From positions 1 to 64,000 of the IMG/VR virus record IMGVR_UViG_3300042337_000070: a DNA stretch of 64,000 nucleotides. One strand, 5' to 3'. Below the pieces are notes generated by a model, which was not told the DNA's origin, did not search any database, and saw only the letters and a list, made by a program, of their open reading frames with translations. This DNA comes from a virus. Below are positions 21,047-28,838 of this stretch, in pieces. Position 1 is the stretch's first letter, and each line of letters opens with the position of its first letter. Made by a program: the position numbers and the translations under genes.

Positions 21047-21348
21047 AGTCCTAGAAATCCAATTCCAAGAAGACCACGCTTGTTACCGAAAAGACCTGGC
21101 TTGCGTGGCTCAATATCAACTGATAGACCATTCTCATCATTTAGAACATCAACATCGGCGCCTGGAGGTGCGGTAACAACAACACCATGAGGAGTTACCT
21201 GAACGGCTGGAGCAAAGAAACCCTTACTATGCTGTGCACCAGGAACAGCAGCAACCTTACCGTTGTGTGTTTCATCCTGAGTTGTTAGTGCAAATGCGGA
21301 ACCTGTTAGAGCCATGACGAAAGCAGTAGCGATAAAAAACTTATTCAT
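21043..21348 (-). CDS. Small exported protein
   Basis: Start at 21348 (AAAGGTGA upstream) gives signal peptide MNKFFIATAFVMALTGSAFA; about 81 mature residues with a valine-rich VVVTAPPGADVDV segment and a Gly/Leu tail. Alphaproteobacterial-looking, function unknown. Confidence 0.7.
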   Translation of the reverse strand: MNKFFIATAFVMALTGSAFALTTQDETHNGKVAAVPGAQHSKGFFAPAVQVTPHGVVVTAPPGADVDVLNDENGLSVDIEPRKPGLFGNKRGLLGIGFLGL

Positions 21349-21370
21349 TGTATAGTTCACCTTTCTCTTG

Positions 21371-21565
21371 TTAGACAGAACCACTCTGGTCTGTATTAGT
21401 AAAATTCTCTGGATGCTTTAGAATCTCAGATAGAAACTGGACGAAGTGTGTCAAACGGTCTCTATCATAGTTGGCGACAATCTTACCGTCTTCACGAAGG
21501 TAAGAACCAATCAAGCAGTATGCTTCATTTACAGCATCATAACTTACTTTATCTCCAACACGCAT
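21371..21565 (-). CDS. Unknown 64-aa protein
   Basis: Begins MRVGDKVSYDAVNEAYCLIG; soluble, no motif. A GATAAATATA late-type box lies about 30 bp upstream. Confidence 0.65.
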   Translation of the reverse strand: MRVGDKVSYDAVNEAYCLIGSYLREDGKIVANYDRDRLTHFVQFLSEILKHPENFTNTDQSGSV

Positions 21566-21592
21566 GTTTATCTCCTTTGTCGGAATATCTTA

Positions 21593-21600
21593 TATTTATC
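21593..21600 (-). promoter_or_regulatory. Late-type promoter box GATAAATA
   Basis: Minus strand GATAAATATAAG, close to the T4 late core, ahead of the 64-aa gene and the exported pair. Confidence 0.55.
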
Positions 21601-21850
21601 ATTCGCCCTGTGACTTAGCGACAGCACGATGGTAGTAGCGTTCGAAGATTGATAATCGATCTTCTTCCGAATAGCAGTCAGGAATGTCGATGCCTTTACA
21701 TTTCTGCCACACTTCATTTGCCATATCTAGCATGAACTTTCGTTCTCGTTCCTTGCGTTCACTCTCGGCGAGTTGTGTGAGAGTATCATGATGTAATCCA
21801 ATAACTACTTTTGATATTTCATCAATTCTATCGGATCTATTCTCGTCCAT
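21599..21850 (-). CDS. Unknown 83-aa charged protein
   Basis: Helical and acidic/basic (ESERKERERKFMLDMANEVW). Overlaps the 39-aa membrane-protein gene by 14 bp. Function unknown. Confidence 0.65.
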   Translation of the reverse strand: MDENRSDRIDEISKVVIGLHHDTLTQLAESERKERERKFMLDMANEVWQKCKGIDIPDCYSEEDRLSIFERYYHRAVAKSQGE

Positions 21851-21956
21851 AGAAATACTCCATCAAACTGAAAAGGAGATACGCTGCAAATGTGCCAAAC
21901 ACAAACCAAATTAGCCAGTCAAAGAATAGTTCATACATGTCAGCATATTCATTCAT
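21837..21956 (-). CDS. 39-aa single-pass membrane protein
   Basis: MNEYADMYELFFDW then a hydrophobic helix (LIWFVFGTFAAYLLFSL). ATG at 21956 overlaps the upstream stop as ATGA; ends with TAG. Too short for routine gene calling, but the coupling on both sides supports it. Confidence 0.6.
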   Translation of the reverse strand: MNEYADMYELFFDWLIWFVFGTFAAYLLFSLMEYFYGRE

Positions 21957-22111
21957 TTCGTCTCTTTCTTTATATATATCCAGTCCTGTGTGTCGCTGTT
22001 TTTATATCGTTTGGGAATGAACCAACGTGCATCAGCAACGTCAAGCACACCATACACAATCATGAAGACAAGTCCGAATCTAAACGGATACTTTTCATGC
22101 CAGCGTTTCAC
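21953..22111 (-). CDS. Small membrane protein
   Basis: Best start is GTG at 22111, overlapping the upstream stop as GTGA; a TTG at 22144 lacks a ribosome site. About 52 residues with a hydrophobic stretch (FGLVFMIVYGVLDVA). Part of a run of coupled tiny membrane proteins. Confidence 0.55.
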   Translation of the reverse strand: MKRWHEKYPFRFGLVFMIVYGVLDVADARWFIPKRYKNSDTQDWIYIKKETK

Positions 22112-22290
22112 AACTCTACGTCCATAGTTGCTTTCTTGGGACAAAGACCACAGTCGATATACACACCACCTCTATTCTCACAATCTTTTGCTGCCTCTAG
22201 TTTTTGCTCATGTGTATCAAATACTGAACTGACGGCAGCAATAATGAATAACAAAACTGCTACTGCTCCTGCAAAGTTTATTGTATCCAT
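22108..22290 (-). CDS. 60-aa membrane protein with cysteines
   Basis: N-terminal transmembrane helix (AGAVAVLLFIIAAVSSVF) followed by CENRGGVYIDCGLCPKK, with three cysteines in the outer or cytosolic tail. ATG at 22290 overlaps the upstream stop. Function unknown. Confidence 0.6.
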   Translation of the reverse strand: MDTINFAGAVAVLLFIIAAVSSVFDTHEQKLEAAKDCENRGGVYIDCGLCPKKATMDVEL

Positions 22291-22694
22291 TATACCCTCA
22301 CATTCTTATTGAGATGTTTTAGATCGTTAGAGTCTGTCAGAACTTGAAGTCCACCCTTGTTATAGAGAGGCATGACACGGGCCGCTTTCTCAAGGATTGC
22401 TGCCCGTGTCTCTTCTGATTCTTTGTGTAGATTTGCCATGACGGAACGATTAGCCGCAGCCGACGCAGGACCAGCAATGACACTGTGGGAATCGTGTTCC
22501 TTAGTGGAACGATCTACCTTCAAAGACTCAGAATATTCTTTAGTCCAAGAAGTATTCGCTGACTTCTTTTCTTTGATTTGCTTGGGTGACAGACCCATAC
22601 TACTAAGCCACTTATCATGTTCGGAAGTCTTAGTCTTCTTTTGCTTACGCTTTCGAAGATTGGTGGTAGTATAATAAGCAGGTAGTAGCGGCAT
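22290..22694 (-). CDS. Conserved 134-aa phage protein
   Basis: ATG at 22694 with GGAGGA; the upstream extension lies in the promoter. N-terminus MPLLPAYYTTTNLRKRKQ is a recurring start in alphaproteobacterial phage proteins of unknown function. The middle is basic and the C-terminus has a VMPLYNKGGLQ motif. Confidence 0.7.
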   Translation of the reverse strand: MPLLPAYYTTTNLRKRKQKKTKTSEHDKWLSSMGLSPKQIKEKKSANTSWTKEYSESLKVDRSTKEHDSHSVIAGPASAAANRSVMANLHKESEETRAAILEKAARVMPLYNKGGLQVLTDSNDLKHLNKNVRV

Positions 22695-22716
22695 GTATCC
22701 TCCGACGATTTCAAAC

Positions 22717-22745
22717 AGTATAGCAAAGGTGGAGGGCAAAGTCAA
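22717..22745 (-). promoter_or_regulatory. Sigma70-type promoter (TTGACT-17-TATACT)
   Basis: -35 at 22740-22745, -10 at 22717-22722, drives the 134-aa gene and the coupled small membrane genes. Confidence 0.75.
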
Positions 22746-22781
22746 GGGTTATTTTATTTGAGGAATACTTTGATGTGGAAG

Positions 22782-22809
22782 AAAAGGGGTGCCCCGTTTA
22801 GGACACCCC
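22782..22809 (-). terminator. Terminator after pmoC
   Basis: Minus strand GGGGTGTCC/GGGCACCCC stem (one wobble) followed by TTTTC, eight bases after the pmoC stop. It separates pmoC from the next sigma70 unit. Confidence 0.8.
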
Positions 22810-22816
22810 GTAGTTT

Positions 22817-23587
22817 TTATTCGGCTAGAAGGGCAACACCCTCTCTACCGAGAAGCGAGCGAATACGCATTAGGATCTGAAGAACAACACCAAAAACACC
22901 CAGTGCCATCCAGCCGAAGAACACGAAGCCCCAATGTAGTGGTGCAACAAATAGTTCTTCCATGAACCAGAACGTATGACCCCATTCGTTTAGACCAACG
23001 TTTGGAATAATCATAAATGGACCAATCGCTACAATCAAGAATGCTAGAGAGAAACCCTTAGCAAAGTATGGAATGCGTGTCTTAGCATAGAAGAATGCAC
23101 CAACAGCAATGATTGAATAGATTGGATAGCTCATGTAGAACTCGATAATATGACTTGGAGTAAAGTCAGTATCACGAATAACTGTCATGTGCCAGGTGCC
23201 GTCCTGTTCTGTAAAGAAAGAAGCACCCCAGTAGATTGCCACTGCATATACAACAAGCCACTGGACTAGAACAACAAGACGACGCATTTCTTCACGGGCA
23301 GTCAAGCCAGCAAAGTCACGGGTTCTTGTCTTCCAAAGATAACCTGCAAGAGCAAGTCCTGATACTAGTTCTAGTGGGATTTCTGTCCAGAGAATGCTCA
23401 TCCAATATGTCTGAAACTCTGGTGCAAACGAATCAAGGCCAGCACGCCAGCCATACACTTGTTCATAAATGCGAACGATTAGATAGAAAACATTTAGAAG
23501 GCCTAAGCCAATCCACATGCCTCGAAGGTCTACGACCTCATTTACGTCGGTTGCCACGGCCTTAGCCGATTGATTTACAACGCTCAT
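22817..23587 (-). CDS. pmoC: Particulate methane monooxygenase subunit C (PmoC)
   Basis: 256 residues, full length. Hydrophobic segments match the PmoC helices. Asp129-x3-His133 (EQDGTWH) and His146 (FTPSH) reproduce the conserved Asp/His/His copper site; Asn200-x3-His204 (NEWGH) and His218 (APLHW) reproduce the second Asn/His/His site proposed for PmoC. The sequence is closer in style to alphaproteobacterial PmoC than to AmoC. pMMO oxidises methane to methanol in intracytoplasmic membranes; subunit C exchanges within the trimer. Start supported by TAGGAGTGAGTAT. It stands as a monocistronic unit: late-type box, leader hairpin, gene, terminator. No pmoA or pmoB is near, so it must act with host subunits. 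Codon use is AT-rich like the phage, implying a long stay in phage genomes. Confidence 0.95.
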   Translation of the reverse strand: MSVVNQSAKAVATDVNEVVDLRGMWIGLGLLNVFYLIVRIYEQVYGWRAGLDSFAPEFQTYWMSILWTEIPLELVSGLALAGYLWKTRTRDFAGLTAREEMRRLVVLVQWLVVYAVAIYWGASFFTEQDGTWHMTVIRDTDFTPSHIIEFYMSYPIYSIIAVGAFFYAKTRIPYFAKGFSLAFLIVAIGPFMIIPNVGLNEWGHTFWFMEELFVAPLHWGFVFFGWMALGVFGVVLQILMRIRSLLGREGVALLAE

Positions 23588-23612
23588 ATACTCACTCCTA
23601 TTTGAGATTATT

Positions 23613-23641
23613 GACCGGTCTCCGGGATAGGATACCCGGTC
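23613..23641 (-). other. pmoC leader hairpin
   Basis: GACCGG/CCGGTC outer stem, with an alternative inner CCGGG/CCCGG stem, between the late-type box and the pmoC ribosome site. Confidence 0.5.
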
Positions 23642-23644
23642 ATT

Positions 23645-23651
23645 TATTTAG
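23645..23651 (-). promoter_or_regulatory. Late-type promoter box for pmoC (CTAAATA)
   Basis: Minus strand CTAAATAAATG, about 60 bp upstream of the pmoC ATG. No TTGACA/TATAAT pair of equal quality is seen in the 140-bp gap. Confidence 0.55.
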
Positions 23652-23727
23652 TAGTCACCATCGACTACTTGACGCTATAATGACACAAATTCTGTTGTGA
23701 GAACAGTCATTTTTAGACAATCTGCAT

Positions 23728-23988
23728 TCATTTTTTGACAGTGTTCATTTTTCTTTTTAGGAGATACCAGTTTAGTCTAATTAATCCTATTCCTCGATTG
23801 ATGTAGTCGGACAAGTCCATGTCACGCTTGTTTAGTCTCAAACGCATCTGGTAGTTCTCTTCCTCTAGTTTAGCAATGGTATACGCTGCCCTACGAGGAA
23901 GAGAGTCTGCATGGACGTTGTTAGATTTCTCTATCCAGTCAGCAAGGGCATTGAGTTGCCCTTGCATTTCTTTATATTCGTTTCTCAT
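23728..23988 (-). CDS. Unknown 86-aa protein
   Basis: Helical, charged (LNALADWIEKSNNVHADSLP; AKLEEENYQMRLRLNKRD), coiled-coil-like. Overlaps the 59-aa upstream gene as ATGA. No function assigned. Confidence 0.65.
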   Translation of the reverse strand: MRNEYKEMQGQLNALADWIEKSNNVHADSLPRRAAYTIAKLEEENYQMRLRLNKRDMDLSDYINRGIGLIRLNWYLLKRKMNTVKK

Positions 23989-24164
23989 AGTTCATCAGTT
24001 ATCTTATAAAGAGCGTGTGGATACCACTCCATATCCCGCCAGTAATATCCATGACATGATTTATCTTCTTCATTCCAGTAACCTTCGATCCATCCATGTT
24101 TCATTTTAGTGAGGTATTTTTCGCCATCAACTGCTTCTTCAAAAGGCACCATTATAAGTTTCAT
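23985..24164 (-). CDS. 59-aa protein gene
   Basis: ATG at 24164 lies one base after the acyl-CoA dehydrogenase stop (TGATATG), and the stop overlaps the next ATG. The product is aromatic-rich (KHGWIEGYWNEEDKSCHGYY). Both couplings support it. Function unknown. Confidence 0.65.
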   Translation of the reverse strand: MKLIMVPFEEAVDGEKYLTKMKHGWIEGYWNEEDKSCHGYYWRDMEWYPHALYKITDEL

Positions 24165-24165
24165 A

Positions 24166-25875
24166 TCAAAACTCTGCTCCCATCATTACACCAGAACCAT
24201 TACGAATGCGTTCTAGTAAGAATCGTGTTTCTGAAATTATACGCTCCATGAAGTAAAGAGCATTGTCACGGCGATCCTTGTCGTCAGACTTTGATACAAT
24301 TCTAACATGAGCCATTCCAAGCAATACAAGTCCAAACATCTTCATGTAGTCATAAGATGCAGAACCAGCATTGTTAGGATTTGCCATAGCATTACCAACA
24401 AGCCATTCTGTTGCCAATCTTAGGTCATTCAATGCAGCAGTTACAGGTTGAACAATGATATTGATTTCTGCCTCGCCATAAACACCGTTTATAAACTCTT
24501 TGCTATCATCCATGAACTTACGAATAGCACGACCCATGTCCTTTGGCAACTTACGACCAACAAGATCAAGAGCCTGAACGCCATTAGTTCCTTCATAGAT
24601 TTGAGCAATACGAGCATCACGAACAATCTGTTCCATACCCCATTCTCTAATATAACCATGACCACCAAAGACTTGCTGCGCCTTTACAGCGTTTTCAAAT
24701 CCATAGTCAGTAAGCACACCCTTTAGAACTGGAGTTAGTAGCCCGAGACGATCTTGTGCATCCTGACTTTCATCATCGCAAAGCATCGCCGCTTCCAATA
24801 CTAATAGACGGGCAGCTTCATTGATACAACGAATATCCATAAGCATACGGCGAACATCAGGGTGATGTATAATACTACACGGAGAGCGAACAACATTCTT
24901 GTCCAATCCAGTTGGATTGAGAACAGTACCTTGATGTCTTTCTTTAGCATATTCCAAAGCATTTTGATAAGCCAACTCCGATTGTGATAGTCCTTGAATA
25001 GCAACACCGAGTCTTGCCTCATTCATCATAACGAACATGGCATTTAGACCCTTGCCACGTTCACCAACAAGAAATCCAGTAGCACCGTCATAGTTCATAA
25101 CACAAGTTGGCGAACCATGAATACCCATCTTTTCTTCAATAGAACCACAAGTTACTTTATTACGAATACCAGAAAACATCTTAGGAACAATGAAAAGACT
25201 GATACCCTTTGTTCCTTCTGGATCGCCTTCAATACGAGCAAGCACAAGATGGATAATGTTATCTGCTAGATCATGTTCACCACATGAAATGAAAATCTTC
25301 TGACCTGTGATATAAAATTTATGAGAATAATCGTTATCATCTTGAGGAACAGCCTTTGTCTTGATCAGACCAAGGTCAGTACCACAATGAGGCTCTGTTA
25401 GATTCATTGTGCCTGTCCATTCACCAGATGCCATTCTAGGAATGAAGAATTGCTTTTGTTCTTCTGTTGCTACTTTGAGGAGTGCCTGAATAGCTCCACG
25501 AGTAAGCCCAGGGCAAAGAGAAAAAGCCATGTTAGACGAGGATACAAACTCGTTGACGCTAGACGCAAGTGCGTATGGTAAACCTTGTCCACCATACTGT
25601 TCAGGAACCGATAAACCAAGCCAACCTCCTTCTGTAAACTTTTGCCAAGGCTCGTAAAAGCAAGTAGGAACCTGAACAGTGTCAGTCTTCTCATCAGGTC
25701 CAATTTGGAAATGTCTAAAACATCCTTGCTTATCACCCTTTTGATTAGTTGGCGCAATGACTTCCTCACAGAGTTTTGCTGCCTCTGTAAGGATTGCTTC
25801 TGTGTTCTCGTTTTCAAAACCTAGAACATCTCGTAATAGAAAGATTGTTGATTCAGTTGGTGCGGTATATCTCAT
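24166..25875 (-). CDS. Acyl-CoA dehydrogenase
   Basis: 569 residues with all ACAD parts: helical N-terminal domain, middle beta domain (MNLTEPHCGTDLG, FISCGEHDLADN), C-terminal helical domain with QQVFGGHGYIREWGMEQ and the QIYEGTNGVQ segment carrying the likely catalytic Glu (about 428), plus the C-terminal extension of the long (~590 aa) subclass that includes 3-methylmercaptopropionyl-CoA dehydrogenases. It oxidises acyl-CoA to enoyl-CoA with FAD. It is intact, with GAGGACTATC before its ATG, and coupled to a small upstream gene. Very unusual cargo for a phage; substrate unknown. Confidence 0.92.
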   Translation of the reverse strand: MRYTAPTESTIFLLRDVLGFENENTEAILTEAAKLCEEVIAPTNQKGDKQGCFRHFQIGPDEKTDTVQVPTCFYEPWQKFTEGGWLGLSVPEQYGGQGLPYALASSVNEFVSSSNMAFSLCPGLTRGAIQALLKVATEEQKQFFIPRMASGEWTGTMNLTEPHCGTDLGLIKTKAVPQDDNDYSHKFYITGQKIFISCGEHDLADNIIHLVLARIEGDPEGTKGISLFIVPKMFSGIRNKVTCGSIEEKMGIHGSPTCVMNYDGATGFLVGERGKGLNAMFVMMNEARLGVAIQGLSQSELAYQNALEYAKERHQGTVLNPTGLDKNVVRSPCSIIHHPDVRRMLMDIRCINEAARLLVLEAAMLCDDESQDAQDRLGLLTPVLKGVLTDYGFENAVKAQQVFGGHGYIREWGMEQIVRDARIAQIYEGTNGVQALDLVGRKLPKDMGRAIRKFMDDSKEFINGVYGEAEINIIVQPVTAALNDLRLATEWLVGNAMANPNNAGSASYDYMKMFGLVLLGMAHVRIVSKSDDKDRRDNALYFMERIISETRFLLERIRNGSGVMMGAEF

Positions 25876-26063
25876 GATAGTCCTCTATGATCAAACTCAT
25901 CAGTGTGTTCAAGATTAGTCTTCTCTTTCTTGTCTAGATAGTCCATCCATTCTAAGACAGACTTATAAGAATGACTCTCAACATTCTTGTCGTAAGAATA
26001 CTGGACATTGTGTGATATTGTTGCTTCAATGAGCAATCTTAGTTCTTCCCACTTGTTTGTCAT
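25872..26063 (-). CDS. Unknown 63-aa protein
   Basis: Acidic, aromatic (MTNKWEELRLLIEATISHN). Overlaps both the methyltransferase stop and the dehydrogenase start by four bases, tying the dehydrogenase to the glycan-cassette transcript. Confidence 0.65.
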   Translation of the reverse strand: MTNKWEELRLLIEATISHNVQYSYDKNVESHSYKSVLEWMDYLDKKEKTNLEHTDEFDHRGLS

Positions 26064-26608
26064 TTCGTAGCCTCAATTTTTAAAACAGCATCTCTTGCAG
26101 GATACGGATTTCTTTCATCATCAACTCTAACAATTTTCTGAAATCCTGCTTCACTTAGCATCTTACTTAGAGACTTTTCACTAAACCCATTGATATGTCC
26201 CATGCCAGGAATCTTATGTTCTTCTGGGTGACGCCAACCACCAAAGAGATAATCCATAGCATTGTCCCAGGGGTCTTCGTTCTGTCTTAGCCAATCGACA
26301 TTGGCATTCTCGTTCCACGTTCCTTCAACAATCTGTGTCATGATCCATAGAACATCAGGACATGTAATCTCAAAGCGACCACCCGGCTTTAGAATGCGAT
26401 ATATCTCAGCAAGAACCTTTGGTGCATCAAACTTAGTAAGATGCTCGATAACGTCACCAAGATAAATCTTGTCTGCGCTATTGCTCTTGTAAGGATACGG
26501 GAAATGGCGCAGGTCGTGAACCTTGGTCACGCCTGCCCACTGATGCATATCCATTCTATCTGTTGAGTCCGGTTTAGGATGAGGACCCGAACCAATATCA
26601 AGAATCAT
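26060..26608 (-). CDS. Class I SAM-dependent methyltransferase
   Basis: Start at 26608 inside TAATG overlap with the epimerase stop. 182 residues with motif I MILDIGSGPHPK, acidic motif II, YLGDVIEHL and RILKPGGRFEITCPD, a methyltransferase-11-like Rossmann fold. In this cassette it probably methylates a sugar or glycan intermediate. Confidence 0.8.
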   Translation of the reverse strand: MILDIGSGPHPKPDSTDRMDMHQWAGVTKVHDLRHFPYPYKSNSADKIYLGDVIEHLTKFDAPKVLAEIYRILKPGGRFEITCPDVLWIMTQIVEGTWNENANVDWLRQNEDPWDNAMDYLFGGWRHPEEHKIPGMGHINGFSEKSLSKMLSEAGFQKIVRVDDERNPYPARDAVLKIEATK

Positions 26609-27603
26609 TACTTTTTCTCCAATACAAACTTTAGACACATGCGAATAGAATCATCTACCTTCATATTTGCCTTCCAACCAAGGTCTCTCTCAGCCTTCTC
26701 GACATCAGGAATACGAACCCTAACATCGTTTTCATATTCTCCAATTGTATTAAACAAAGGATAATAGTTAGGAAACAAACGATACTCATTAGCAGCAATG
26801 TCAATGATCTTTTCCGCTAGAAGACGCATGGAAATAGGTTCAGCATTACCTAGATTGTATATCTGATTATCTGTTTTGTCAATAAAAGAATAATCAGCAA
26901 TGGCCTGTGCAACCTCATCAATCCAGGTAAAGCAACGAATCTGCATACCGTCGCCGATGATCGGAAGAGGATGCTTTCTATCTACTACAATATTCTTGAT
27001 ATAGTCTGCAAAGACATGAGAGATTCCAACTTCTTCTGTTTCACTCTTTTCAAATGGTGTGATAATGTTGAATGGGCGCCAGATAGTAAACTTTAGACCA
27101 TGCTGCTTTAGATATGCCTTAGAAACACGCTCGCCGACAAACTTAGATAGACCATAGTCTGTGTATGGTGCTGGATAACTATCCACGATAAACTCTTCTA
27201 CAGGGAGACCTACCTTCTGTGGACAATTCTCATAGACCATTGATGAAGAGATATAAACAACCTTCTTTACATCATTAGCAACAGCAGCACGAAGCACATT
27301 GTCATGTAGTGTAATATCTTTATACATTTCACCACAATACTTATTGAATCCACCGACACCATAGATCGTTGCGGCAGCCTGAATGATATAATCAGGCTTT
27401 GTATTTTCCATTAGAGAATTTACTGACAACTTGTCAGTCAAGTCACACTTGATAAACTGATAGTCTGTTCCTGCGTGACCAAGACGCTCACCATATCGTG
27501 CTAGATTGTCCACACCAATAACAACATGACCTTTAGCAAGCAGCTTTGGAATCACTGCCTGCATTAGCGAACCCTCTGAACCCGTAACCAAAATCTTACT
27601 CAT
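26608..27603 (-). CDS. NAD-dependent sugar epimerase/dehydratase (extended SDR)
   Basis: 331 residues. N-terminal Rossmann ILVTGSEGSLMQ, the catalytic YxxxK (YTDYGLSKF) preceded by SSS, and the IWRPFNIITP substrate loop place it with UDP-/GDP-sugar epimerases or dehydratases. It likely makes an activated sugar for the adjacent glycosyltransferases. Confidence 0.85.
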   Translation of the reverse strand: MSKILVTGSEGSLMQAVIPKLLAKGHVVIGVDNLARYGERLGHAGTDYQFIKCDLTDKLSVNSLMENTKPDYIIQAAATIYGVGGFNKYCGEMYKDITLHDNVLRAAVANDVKKVVYISSSMVYENCPQKVGLPVEEFIVDSYPAPYTDYGLSKFVGERVSKAYLKQHGLKFTIWRPFNIITPFEKSETEEVGISHVFADYIKNIVVDRKHPLPIIGDGMQIRCFTWIDEVAQAIADYSFIDKTDNQIYNLGNAEPISMRLLAEKIIDIAANEYRLFPNYYPLFNTIGEYENDVRVRIPDVEKAERDLGWKANMKVDDSIRMCLKFVLEKK

Positions 27604-28838
27604 AGATCGTCTCCCAACTTATAAATTCCATTCTTTGTTTTCTTACTCAATTCCCACATCTTCCATACATCAGCGATTACACAATTAGGTCCAAACATAC
27701 CGGGTGTATAATGCTCTACGAAAAATGTATGTGGAGTCATAACGACAACTGCATCATATTCGCTAAAGTCGGGCATTAATGTCTCTGGCATAACATACGG
27801 ATCAATAATGAATGCTGCTGCACCGTGCTTGTTACAAACCTTTCGCATCTTATATGAAAGGCTATTTCTTGTGTCGTCACAATCTTTCTTGAACGCTGCG
27901 CCTAGAATAAGAACCTTATTCAGCTTCGGTGAAAGTTTCGAGATAGACTGCCAAATATAGTCTGGCATGCCTTCATTGATAAGAAAACTAACTTGAATAA
28001 GGTCAGCAAAAGGTACACTATCAAGCAGAAAGCGACCATCTTTGAAGAGACAAGGACCACCGACATTTGGTCCTGGAAGCGGGACATCCATTCTCTCATA
28101 TCCATAGTTCGCAGACTTGATAACCTTTTCAATATTGACTCCATGCTTATCTCCAATCATATACATCTCATTAGCAAATGCAAACGAGACATAACGCCAC
28201 ATGTTTGTCATCAGCTTGGCAATCTCTGCTTCTCTTGGTGTAAGAAAGAGAGAAGATTCATTCATGAATGTTTGTAGAAAATCTACAGTCTGATTATATG
28301 ACCAAGAAGAGAATGCGCCAACAAGTGCAGGAAGATTCTTTGTTTCTTCGATACCCTTTGTCTGTAATACACGCTCAGGACAGAACACAAGAAAGAAGTC
28401 TTCACTTTCTTTTAGACCTGTATTCTTTTCAATTCTATCTCTAATAACTTCTGTAGTGCCGGGAGAAACAGTTGATCTAAGAATGATTAGAACACCTTTT
28501 TTCATTGAATGTATAAGGATATTATCAATAAAGTCAAACAGACTATCCAAACGAGGATTGTTCTCTTCATCAACCGGTGTGCCAAGCATGATCGCCACAA
28601 CATCGCTTTCTGCGATATGTCTTGGACTCGTTGTAAAAGAAAGACGCTTTGTTTCAAACAAATGCTTTCTTAGCAATGCTTCTGCACCGTGTTCAACATA
28701 AGGCACAGTGCCTTCATTCAATATAAACACAATCTCATCATTTAGGTCATAACCACATACATCATGACCTGCCTCTGCAACCACAAGAGAGAAAGGTAGT
28801 CCAACATGTCCACCTGCACCAACAACTGTCACTTTCAT
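27600..28838 (-). CDS. Nucleotide-sugar 6-dehydrogenase (UDP-Glc/ManNAc DH family)
   Basis: 412 residues: NAD-binding VVGAGGHVGLPFS, central MTNMWRYVSFAFANE, catalytic Cys in NVGGPCLFKDG and C-terminal LGAAFKKDCDDTRNS. These enzymes oxidise the sugar C6 alcohol to a uronic acid in two steps. Starts with a four-base overlap on the glycosyltransferase stop. A phage copy suggests synthesis of an acidic surface glycan or modification of virion glycans. Confidence 0.88.
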   Translation of the reverse strand: MKVTVVGAGGHVGLPFSLVVAEAGHDVCGYDLNDEIVFILNEGTVPYVEHGAEALLRKHLFETKRLSFTTSPRHIAESDVVAIMLGTPVDEENNPRLDSLFDFIDNILIHSMKKGVLIILRSTVSPGTTEVIRDRIEKNTGLKESEDFFLVFCPERVLQTKGIEETKNLPALVGAFSSWSYNQTVDFLQTFMNESSLFLTPREAEIAKLMTNMWRYVSFAFANEMYMIGDKHGVNIEKVIKSANYGYERMDVPLPGPNVGGPCLFKDGRFLLDSVPFADLIQVSFLINEGMPDYIWQSISKLSPKLNKVLILGAAFKKDCDDTRNSLSYKMRKVCNKHGAAAFIIDPYVMPETLMPDFSEYDAVVVMTPHTFFVEHYTPGMFGPNCVIADVWKMWELSKKTKNGIYKLGDDL

